A stretch of 33,476 bases of DNA, from the NCBI GenBank assembly GCA_030751095.1, contig JASMGX010000020.1:1-33476 (forward strand), written 5' to 3'. A model generated the notes under the pieces. The model was not told the origin of the DNA. It made no database searches and saw nothing but the letters and a program-made list of their open reading frames with translations. This DNA comes from Pirellulales bacterium. GTDB lineage: Bacteria; Planctomycetota; Planctomycetia; Pirellulales; UBA7805. Below, piece by piece: positions 13,905-21,522 of the stretch. Made by a program: the position numbers and the translations under genes. Each line of letters opens with the position of its first letter. Within the stretch, counting starts at the first letter, position 1.

Positions 13905-14687
13905 GATGAGAAGTTCTTTTCTTCTCGTTATATAAAAGAACAGGATAGTCTTGGGGTCTTGCAATTACTCAAGTCTCTGGCATTTTGAGCAGAGTCGAGT
14001 AGCTGGAACCGGTCTGTTGTAAAAATGAAGGGTCGCAAGATACTGCGTAAAATTGCCCGGCATAAAGAGACTCCTTTGGTTTTATATCTCTGGGAGCCCC
14101 AACTGGTGGATTATGCGAAGGTCTTGCAGCCCGATGTTCTTATGTATCACATGTTTGATTTGGTAAAGCAGTATTACCACTCCGACTACCGGGGGTTTGT
14201 CATATAAGATCAATTCCAATGCCTTTGCCGAGAGGCAGATATTGTACTGGCTGGCACGTCTGGTCAGGCCAAAGCAATTCCCCGGGACGATGTGCAGATT
14301 TTTCCAAATGCCGTGCGATTCGATTGGTACCGTGAGAATTTGGCGGAACCGGATGAACTCATAGGGATCAAGCACCCGCGAATCGGGTACATTGGGTCGA
14401 TCAATGAAAAGCTCGATTTTGATTGGTTCGAAAAACTTTTGGAGTACTCCGCTGCAGGCCTACTCATTGTTGGCACACCACTTAGAGCAATGACGGAGGA
14501 CCCGGCGGCACAGAAATTAGTACGCTTCGTAGCCGATGCGGCGGAGGCGATCGATGCGATCGACAAAGCATTAATGGACAAAAGCGAAGACGATCGTCGT
14601 CGTGAGTATGCGAGACTGAATAGCTGGCAAGTCCGCAGCGAGTACTTGTTTGGGCTCATTCAAGAAAAAATAGCGAATCCATCTTAG
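13905..14687 (+). pseudogene. Decayed glycosyltransferase with two internal stops
   Basis: A single frame runs from about 13905 to the stop at 14687, broken by TGA at 13986-13988 and TAA at 14205-14207. The parts before, between and after them read like one protein: DEKFFSSRYIKEQDSLGVLQ, then NRSVVKMKGRKILRKI and PLVLYLWEPQLVDY, PDVLMYHMFDLVKQYY, then LCREADIVLAGTSGQAKAIP, VQIFPNAVRFDWY, RIGYIGSINEKLDFDW. These match the pattern of GT4-like sugar transferases (MYHxFD, CREADxVLAGT, PNAVRFDWY, IGYIGSINEKLD). The TAA falls where a lysine codon would be expected. The N-terminal domain is missing and replaced by the exporter remnant at about 13900-13905, so this is a deletion junction plus later decay. 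A short internal start (14025) is unlikely to give a functional enzyme. Confidence 0.82.
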
Positions 14688-14759
14688 CGAGCCGAAGACT
14701 GCGTAGAACCGACATCATATCAAAACTACTATTTCAGAAACAAACCGGACCCCGCAATC

Positions 14760-15812
14760 ATGACACAGCGTTTTAAAATAGTGGTGCTTTGGATATTTAA
14801 GCTTTCAGGCCTCTTTGTCGTTTCACGACTTCTGACCCGTCGCTGTTTTACGATCGTGGGATGGCATGGTGTTAGTTTTTCAAACGAGCATGAGCGTTTG
14901 CCTGCATATTTTGTTTCAGCACAAACGTTGCGAAAGCGACTCGCATTTTTAAACAAACATTTTCAAGTCGTTCCACTCGAAGACTTGATTTGCCAACACG
15001 CTAAAGGACGAATAGAACCTCGCCAGGTCGCTCTGACCTTCGACGATGGCATGTATAATTTTGCTGCTAGGGCCGTACCGGTATTGAACGAGTTTAGCAA
15101 TCCGGCAACGATCTATATTGTTTCAAATACGATGCAGGAAAGAGTACTTACATATATCTTGTTGATTCAGGACATTGTGTTGCGGACATCCTTAGATGCC
15201 ACGCCGGCAGGACTCTGTCAGGTAGCCAGTTCCCATTCACTTCGAGATGATGCAGCGAAATGGGACTGCATCAATAGGTTTGAAAAAGAATATCTCAAGC
15301 TGCCAGAAGATCAAACACTCCAGAAAGGTTTCGTCGCCGAGCTTGCGGAGGGACTCGATGTTGATATTCAGGACGACCTTTCGAGTCAAACGTGGCGATA
15401 TATGTTGAGCGATGAGATTCGCACACTTTCGAATTCCGGTATTTCAGCACAATTGCATACACACAGACATCGCAATGTTGTGCATTACCCAGACACCATT
15501 TTTCAGGAGGCGCGCACATGTCGAGAGCATGTTGAGCGGGTAACAGGTAAAAAAGCCACGGATTATTGTTACCCTTCTGGTTACTGGGAAAAACGAGCAT
15601 GGAAACCACTGCAGGATGCCGGTGTGCGTAGTGGTGTCACTTGTATTAGTGGATTAAACACAAGCGGGACACCACTATTGGCTCTCCGGCGGCATATCGA
15701 CACAGAGTATATGAGCCAAATTGAATTCGAATTTGCCCTCTCAGGTCTTCAGTGGATTTTATATTCTCTGGTGGGAAGAAATACCTTTTTTAAATTGCAG
15801 GAGGCTACATAA
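14760..15812 (+). CDS. Polysaccharide deacetylase family protein
   Basis: A 350-residue CE4/NodB-fold protein. The metal-binding Asp pair is in ALTFDDGMYN (91-100), the metal-site histidines in HTHRH (233-237), and a further motif in CYPSG near residue 275. A hydrophobic N-terminal segment (about 7-25) could be an uncleaved membrane anchor or signal; GWHGVS (34-39) is also common to the family. A region of about 130 residues between the first and second motifs is an insertion longer than in the classic NodB domain. It is likely to act on the same polymer as the DUF3473 deacetylase, either removing N-acetyl groups from a different residue or O-acetyl groups. It stands 72 bases after the pseudogene remnant and is intact, unlike its neighbour. 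Confidence 0.85.
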   Translation: MTQRFKIVVLWIFKLSGLFVVSRLLTRRCFTIVGWHGVSFSNEHERLPAYFVSAQTLRKRLAFLNKHFQVVPLEDLICQHAKGRIEPRQVALTFDDGMYNFAARAVPVLNEFSNPATIYIVSNTMQERVLTYILLIQDIVLRTSLDATPAGLCQVASSHSLRDDAAKWDCINRFEKEYLKLPEDQTLQKGFVAELAEGLDVDIQDDLSSQTWRYMLSDEIRTLSNSGISAQLHTHRHRNVVHYPDTIFQEARTCREHVERVTGKKATDYCYPSGYWEKRAWKPLQDAGVRSGVTCISGLNTSGTPLLALRRHIDTEYMSQIEFEFALSGLQWILYSLVGRNTFFKLQEAT

Positions 15813-16100
15813 ATAAAGGTGGTGATTTTCTGAGAAACTCTACGAACACCAATATTTGCCTTTTGATGCGATGGTCTCTTGGATTTGTTACATTTGCTCA
15901 GGTGGCTTTAAATTGTCGGTCTATTTTCGTCTGGGGTGAGATGCTCTCAGGTCTTACAATTCACCAGACGGGTGAATGCTCAAGCAGCCTCTCACCATTT
16001 GGCGCGAAGGATTGCGTGTCGGCAACCTCCAGGTATCGGCAGATGACCACTCGGTTGGTCGATGTATTCGGTGAGGCGATATATTGAGATAGGGTGAAAC
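15813..16100. other. Gap with possible decayed coding sequence
   Basis: About 290 bases between the deacetylase and the ligase-like gene. Short open frames in two registers have protein-like composition, for example FSEKLYEHQYLPFD and LTIWREGLRVGNLQVSADDH, but they are interrupted by stops and no family can be named. Given the decayed genes nearby, this may be another remnant; it may also simply be spacer DNA. Confidence 0.3.
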
Positions 16101-17501
16101 TTGATTAACCTCATAGAAATTGTTCTTTATTTTATTCTTTCCGCCTTCCTCATTATTAAGGCTTTTGAGAGACCAGCTTGGGGTATTGCGTATTACATGC
16201 TGAACTTTTTTGCTCAGCCCCAATACTGGAGTTGGGGGGCGCCCCTGCCTATAGGGATGCGATGGAGCCTGACTGCGGCTTTGGTCCTTCTAATCGCTAT
16301 GTTGATGTTTGGATCCGAGCGAGAATTCCATAAAGATCCTGCCCGTACCCGAACCTCCATCTTTGCAATACTCATTGCGGTCAACGGCTTTCTGGTCCAC
16401 TCGTCCTTTGCATATTATCCAGAAGGTAGCTGGCCCGTGTATGTAGAGATGGCAAAATTTATAGTGCTCTACTTTGTGATTGTTCAATCCATCCAGTCCC
16501 AACAGGATTTCAAAATATTCATTTGGTGTTTCGTGTTGGGCGTGTTTTACTGGGGTGTGGAAGGTCGATTTTTGGGTACCCTGCGAATCGACCGAGGACG
16601 GCTGGAAGGTTTTGGAGGCCCTGGCTGCGATGCGTCCAACGAGTTGTCCTCAATCATGGTTGCCCTATTGCCGGTGATTGTTGGAGCCGTGATGTTGTTT
16701 AAGGGTCGCCCGCGATGGATACCAGTTGCAAGTGCACTACTCGGTTTGAATGTCTTGCTGATGACACAGAGTCGTGGCGGATTTATGGGTCTTATAGCGG
16801 GTGCAGTGGTGTTGCCACTGATTGCCTCTGGTCGTGCTCGTAAATTGGCCATTCGCGGTTTTGCCGTTAGCACCCTAGCAGTTGTTCTCTTGGCAGGGAA
16901 TCCTCAGATCCTCATCCGTTTTATGACGACGTTTGCCTCTGAAGATTCTATAGGCCAGTCTGTTGACGATAGAATAGCATTTGAGAACAAAGAATCACGA
17001 AAAGCATTTTGGAGAATTGGCAGACAAATTATTGCGGACTATCCCCTGGGCAGTGGCGGTGATACGTTCAGGTACGAGCGGGGCATCAGATATATTAAGA
17101 GAGACAAAACCGGCTACATGAATGAATCAGTACATCAAGGCTACATTGATGAAGCAATGGACTGGGGTGTTCAGGGATTAATTTTTCATATGGGATTTAT
17201 TCTCTCTGCGATATTCTGCGCTTTTAAAACCATGAGGTTTCGAAAAAGACTTGGCGATGCGGCCCTTAGCCTTTTTGGGGCCGCTCTGATTTCAGGATTT
17301 GCCGGTTGGCTGGTAACGTGTCTGGTTGGAGATTTTATACATTTAGAATGGGGTTACTGGCTTTGCATTATTTCGGTCAGTTACGCAAAAATTTATGGCC
17401 AGGCTAATTACGGCCTCCTGCCGGACGTCATGGTTGGGCGTGACGATGCGACGGAAGGCGATCCGGAAATATATCGAGAACTTGCTGCTTCCGGCGTTTA
17501 G
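16101..17501 (+). CDS. O-antigen ligase-like membrane protein (XrtA-associated type)
   Basis: A 466-residue multi-pass membrane protein with about ten hydrophobic segments. Between residues 160 and 180 is a loop with a short GRLEGFGGPGCDASN stretch typical of the exosortase-associated putative O-glycosylation ligase family. It also carries LLMTQSRGGFMGL (219-231), where Wzy/WaaL-family proteins have SRG(A/G) near a helix, and VHQGYIDEAMDWGVQGL (344-360), corresponding to the HN-Y-xx-AxxG-xxGL motif of the large loop. It probably polymerises repeat units or transfers the polysaccharide to an acceptor. The start codon is TTG at 16101, supported by AGGGTG about ten bases upstream; the C-terminal 35 residues are polar. 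An O-antigen polymerase (Wzy) role is equally possible. Confidence 0.86.
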   Translation: MINLIEIVLYFILSAFLIIKAFERPAWGIAYYMLNFFAQPQYWSWGAPLPIGMRWSLTAALVLLIAMLMFGSEREFHKDPARTRTSIFAILIAVNGFLVHSSFAYYPEGSWPVYVEMAKFIVLYFVIVQSIQSQQDFKIFIWCFVLGVFYWGVEGRFLGTLRIDRGRLEGFGGPGCDASNELSSIMVALLPVIVGAVMLFKGRPRWIPVASALLGLNVLLMTQSRGGFMGLIAGAVVLPLIASGRARKLAIRGFAVSTLAVVLLAGNPQILIRFMTTFASEDSIGQSVDDRIAFENKESRKAFWRIGRQIIADYPLGSGGDTFRYERGIRYIKRDKTGYMNESVHQGYIDEAMDWGVQGLIFHMGFILSAIFCAFKTMRFRKRLGDAALSLFGAALISGFAGWLVTCLVGDFIHLEWGYWLCIISVSYAKIYGQANYGLLPDVMVGRDDATEGDPEIYRELAASGV

Positions 17502-17519
17502 CGACGAAGGGAATAGATT

Positions 17520-19409
17520 ATGTGCGGTATCTGTGGCGCTTATTACTTTCACTCGCAAAAGCCGGTCGGTGAAGATCTTATTGACGGCATGTGTCGGCAG
17601 ATTATCCATCGAGGTCCGGATGATCAGGGGATCTTTGTCGAAGGAGCCTTGGGCCTGGGGATGCGACGACTGAGTATTATCGATTTGGTTACGGGTTCCC
17701 AGCCGATATTCAACGAAGATCAAACAATCTGTACGGTGTTTAATGGAGAGATTTATAATTTCCAAGAATTACGCAGTGATTTGATTCAGCGTGGACATCG
17801 TTTTGCGACGGAAGGTGATACCGAAGTCATTGTCCATCTTTACGAAGAATATGGGATAGACTTTGTTACCCATCTAAACGGAATGTTTGCGATTGCTCTC
17901 TGGGATGCTGGTCGTAGGCGATTGGTTATTGTGCGAGATCGCTTGGGACAGAAGCCGCTGTATTATGCAAACACCAGTGACGGAATCGTGTTTGGTTCCG
18001 AGCTCAAGTGTATTACTGAATGTAAAGCTCTGTGCCGTGACATCGACCATGAATCGGTCTACCACTTTTTTACATTAGGGTACATTCCTCACCCCTGGAC
18101 CATCTATCGCAATGTCCATCAGCTCCCGCCGGCGGGACGACTTATTGTCGAAGCAGATCGCCAAACGGTGAAGTTGGATCGTTACTGGCAGGTTAACACA
18201 GAGATTGATCGATCCCTAAGTAGAGAAGATGCAGGCGAGGAATTGCGCCGACTGGTCGATGACTCGGTACGACGACGGATGATCAGCGATGTGCCGCTGG
18301 GCGCTTTTCTCAGCGGCGGACTCGACTCAAGTATCATTGTTGCCTTGATGGCACAGCACAGTTCGAGTCCAGTTAAAACATTTCATATTGATTTTGCAGA
18401 ATCAGAATATAGCGAAAGGGAATATGCCCGAGCAGTCGCAGAGCGGTTCGGTACCGATCACCACGAGTTGGTCGTGCGGCCTTCAGCGGTCGATGTTCTG
18501 GATGAGTTGGTTCATTTTTTTGATGAGCCGTTTGGTGATTCTTCTGCAGTCCCGACCTACTATGTTTCGCAAATAACACGCCAGCATGTCACCGTTGCAC
18601 TCGCAGGCGATGGTGGCGACGAAAGTTTTGGTGGTTACGAGCGTTACCAACGTATTTTAAGAAGACGGAATTTGCCCGGAGTTTTGCGAAAAACGTTAGG
18701 AGGCTTGGGAGCCGGGGTGCATCGCTGCCTGCCTAGAACCGCACCGGGAAGACGGTATTTTCGGGCTATGGGTTTGGATCATTTCCGCCATTTTGTCGTG
18801 GGTACCAATGAATACGAAACAAGAGAACTGCTGACACCCGAATTTTTAGAAAGCCTGGGCGATTTTTCGACCTTCAATTCGCTGCGGGGTGTCATGGAAG
18901 ACGTTGATACATCGGACCGCTTGAATCCGTACAGTTCCTTTGATTTACACTATTATCTACCAGATGATATATGCGTCAAAGTAGATCGCATGAGTATGGC
19001 GCATTCCTTGGAGCTAAGAGCACCGTTTCTCGATTATCGGGTGGTTGAACTTGCAGCAAGATTGCCTTCGGAGTGGAAGATTGTTGGGGACATGACCAAG
19101 GTAATTTTGAAAGAGACGTTTGGCGGTCAGTTGCCCGACGCGGTCATGAAGCAACGGAAGTGGGGTTTTTCCTTGCCGATGGAGCATTGGTTGCGAGGAG
19201 AATTAAAACCGGCTCTCCAGGAGGCACTAGAAGATCCAACAATGTTGCAGGCAGGAATATTTCGCATGCAAGAAATTCGTGATTTGGCGAATGAGCACTG
19301 GTCCGGTGTGCGGGATCGGACCGATATTCTCTGGCGCTATCTTTTTTTCAGGCGCTGGTGGCATAGCCGTTGTCACAATCGGTCACCGTCGATCACGGCA
19401 ACAAGCTAG
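17520..19409 (+). CDS. AsnB-type amidotransferase, XrtA-associated
   Basis: A 629-residue glutamine-dependent amidotransferase. Cys2 (MCGICGAYYF) is the nucleophile of the N-terminal glutaminase domain, which also has HRGPDDQG (30-37), FNGEIYN (74-80) and DTEVIVHLYEEYG. The ATP-pyrophosphatase domain has the P-loop SGGLDSS (265-271), then FDEPFGDSSAVPTYYVS and LAGDGGDESFGGYERY. The requirement for an exposed Cys after Met removal fixes the start at 17520. In exosortase-linked clusters such proteins are thought to amidate carboxyl groups, for example turning uronic acids into uronamides, rather than to make free asparagine. The length agrees with the exosortase A system-associated amidotransferase 1 family (about 628 residues). 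It lies 18 bases after the ligase-like gene, in operon with it, with GAAGGGA upstream. Confidence 0.93.
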   Translation: MCGICGAYYFHSQKPVGEDLIDGMCRQIIHRGPDDQGIFVEGALGLGMRRLSIIDLVTGSQPIFNEDQTICTVFNGEIYNFQELRSDLIQRGHRFATEGDTEVIVHLYEEYGIDFVTHLNGMFAIALWDAGRRRLVIVRDRLGQKPLYYANTSDGIVFGSELKCITECKALCRDIDHESVYHFFTLGYIPHPWTIYRNVHQLPPAGRLIVEADRQTVKLDRYWQVNTEIDRSLSREDAGEELRRLVDDSVRRRMISDVPLGAFLSGGLDSSIIVALMAQHSSSPVKTFHIDFAESEYSEREYARAVAERFGTDHHELVVRPSAVDVLDELVHFFDEPFGDSSAVPTYYVSQITRQHVTVALAGDGGDESFGGYERYQRILRRRNLPGVLRKTLGGLGAGVHRCLPRTAPGRRYFRAMGLDHFRHFVVGTNEYETRELLTPEFLESLGDFSTFNSLRGVMEDVDTSDRLNPYSSFDLHYYLPDDICVKVDRMSMAHSLELRAPFLDYRVVELAARLPSEWKIVGDMTKVILKETFGGQLPDAVMKQRKWGFSLPMEHWLRGELKPALQEALEDPTMLQAGIFRMQEIRDLANEHWSGVRDRTDILWRYLFFRRWWHSRCHNRSPSITATS

Positions 19410-19515
19410 CCACACAAGAATGCATGCATAGGACTGTCCAGGAAAAGTGAGTCAACCAAGAAATGGCGCATTTAGAATATATTGAAATGTACTGGGGTAG
19501 TAAAAGGATCATGCG

Positions 19516-21522
19516 ATGTGTGGCATAGCTGCTATTGTGAGTCATTCACCGCAGCCAATCCCTCTGGCGGAAGTGCTGCAACGCATGACCGATATTCAAG
19601 TTCACCGTGGCCCCGATGGTGAGGGCCAGAAGATTTTTTCCGGTGAAGGATCTCAGGTGGCACTCGGTCATCGTCGGCTAAGTATTATTGATTTGGCAGG
19701 TGGCAGCCAGCCGATGGCAAACGAAGATGAGACAGTATGGATTACGTACAATGGTGAAATTTATAACCATTTAGAATTGCGCACGGAACTGGAAGCACGA
19801 GGCCATCGCTACAAAACCAATAGTGATACCGAGACGATTGTCCATGCGTACGAGGAATGGGGCCCCGAGTGCGTCAACCGATTCAGTGGGATGTTTGCCT
19901 TTGCCATCTGGGATTCGCGGCATCGGCGTTTTTTTGCGGCCCGAGATCGGCTCGGGATCAAACCGTTTTACTACACGACTCAAGGAGACACTTTCCTCTG
20001 CGCCTCAGAAATTAAGGGAATCCTTGCTTCCAATCTTCATGAAGCAAAGCTCAATCGATTCAGCCTTCCCGAACTCATGACGTTCGGGTATCTGGCGGGG
20101 GAAGAGACACTCTTTGAGGGTATCCAAACGTTGCTCCCGGGCCACTGGTTGATCTGGGAAGATGGACAACTCCGCAATCAACCCTATTGGGATGTCCCGC
20201 TTCCTGCCGAGGCGACATCTTGTCTGGATGAAGATACACTCATTCGACAGTTCACGGATCTTTTTGAAGAGTCGGTCCAGATGCGCTTGATGAGCGATGT
20301 GCCGCTCGGCGTTTTCTTAAGCGGTGGCCTCGATTCGAGCGCTATCGCTGCGATTATGGCAAAACAGATGAACGATCCGCTAATGACCTTTTCGGTCGGA
20401 TTTGAGTCACAATACTATAGCGAGTTTGATTATGCCCGCGAGGTTGCCAGGACCATAGGTGCAGATCACCATGAGGTCGAATTGGGGGCGGCAGATCTTA
20501 TTCGTTCGATTCCCATGCTCGTCTGGCACGAGGATAAACCGATTCGAAACGCTTCGAGTGTTGCGCTCTATCATGTCGCACGATTGGCACAAGATCACGT
20601 CAAAGTGGTTCTAACGGGAGAAGGTAGTGACGAGCTGTTTGCCGGCTATTCCCGCTACTGGGCCACCCTGTTCAATCGCCGCTGGGGGGGCCGCTATGAG
20701 AAAAGTCTGCCGCGTTGGGTGCGGGAGACCTGTATCCGCCGCACACTGTGGAAATGGCCTCTGCCGCTTTCTCTGAAGAAAAAGCTGTCGCATACCTTTC
20801 TCAATTATTCACAGCGACCCGAAGAGATTATCTTTGACAATTTTCACGCCATCTTTCCCCGACGGATTCACTCGGAATTATTTACCGCGGACTTTTATCG
20901 GGATGTCCGTGATGTTGATCCCTATCGTGATTCGGTACGACTGTACACAAATCGCGCTTCGGGCGACGAGCTGGATAAGCTGCTTTATACAGATCAAAAA
21001 ACCTACCTCCTTGAGTTGCTGATGAAGCAGGACCGCATGAGTATGGCGGCTTCTATCGAAAGCCGGGTTCCCTTTTTGGATCACGAGATGGTTGAATTTG
21101 CTTCACGCGTTCCGGAGAAGTTGAAAATTCGTCGTGGCAGTGAGAAGTATCTTGTCAAACAAGCGATGCGTCGGTTGGTGCCGAAGTCGATTCTGAATCG
21201 CGAAAAAATGGGTTTTCCCGTTCCGCTGCGACAATGGCTACAAGAAGGTTTTCAGACGGTCTTCCGCAGCGCGTTGCTAAGCGATCGTGCCCGCGATCGG
21301 GGAATCATTAACACACGTTTTGTAGAGCAATTGCTGTTAGAGAATGATCGTGGCGTGCGGGATCATACCGATGCATTGTGGACAATACTGAATTTTGAAA
21401 TGTGGGCACGTGTTTTTCTCGACAGACAGTCTTCGGACTTAGTTTCCCAGGATCTGATGGGGCAAGGTGACGGGTCAAGCGGTGGCGATTCGGTGCTTGC
21501 TACGACCGCCTCCGACATATGA
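19516..21522 (+). CDS. Second AsnB-type amidotransferase
   Basis: A 668-residue paralogue of the preceding gene. Cys2 in MCGIAAIV is the glutaminase nucleophile, followed by HRGPDGEG (30-37), YNGEIYN (78-84), and SGGLDSS (269-275) of the synthetase domain, with LTGEGSDELFAGYSRYW. The middle has VWHEDKPIRNASSVALYHV, where the first copy has FDEPFGDSSAV; the HEDKP-type substitution is typical of a different subgroup. The C-terminal 40 residues are an unconserved polar tail. It begins about 105 bases after the first copy, at the ATG that exposes Cys2. An additional in-frame ATG four bases upstream is out of the Cys2 register and can be ignored. Two distinct copies suggest two different carboxylates as targets, or one true asparagine synthetase and one polymer-modifying enzyme. 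Confidence 0.92.
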   Translation: MCGIAAIVSHSPQPIPLAEVLQRMTDIQVHRGPDGEGQKIFSGEGSQVALGHRRLSIIDLAGGSQPMANEDETVWITYNGEIYNHLELRTELEARGHRYKTNSDTETIVHAYEEWGPECVNRFSGMFAFAIWDSRHRRFFAARDRLGIKPFYYTTQGDTFLCASEIKGILASNLHEAKLNRFSLPELMTFGYLAGEETLFEGIQTLLPGHWLIWEDGQLRNQPYWDVPLPAEATSCLDEDTLIRQFTDLFEESVQMRLMSDVPLGVFLSGGLDSSAIAAIMAKQMNDPLMTFSVGFESQYYSEFDYAREVARTIGADHHEVELGAADLIRSIPMLVWHEDKPIRNASSVALYHVARLAQDHVKVVLTGEGSDELFAGYSRYWATLFNRRWGGRYEKSLPRWVRETCIRRTLWKWPLPLSLKKKLSHTFLNYSQRPEEIIFDNFHAIFPRRIHSELFTADFYRDVRDVDPYRDSVRLYTNRASGDELDKLLYTDQKTYLLELLMKQDRMSMAASIESRVPFLDHEMVEFASRVPEKLKIRRGSEKYLVKQAMRRLVPKSILNREKMGFPVPLRQWLQEGFQTVFRSALLSDRARDRGIINTRFVEQLLLENDRGVRDHTDALWTILNFEMWARVFLDRQSSDLVSQDLMGQGDGSSGGDSVLATTASDI

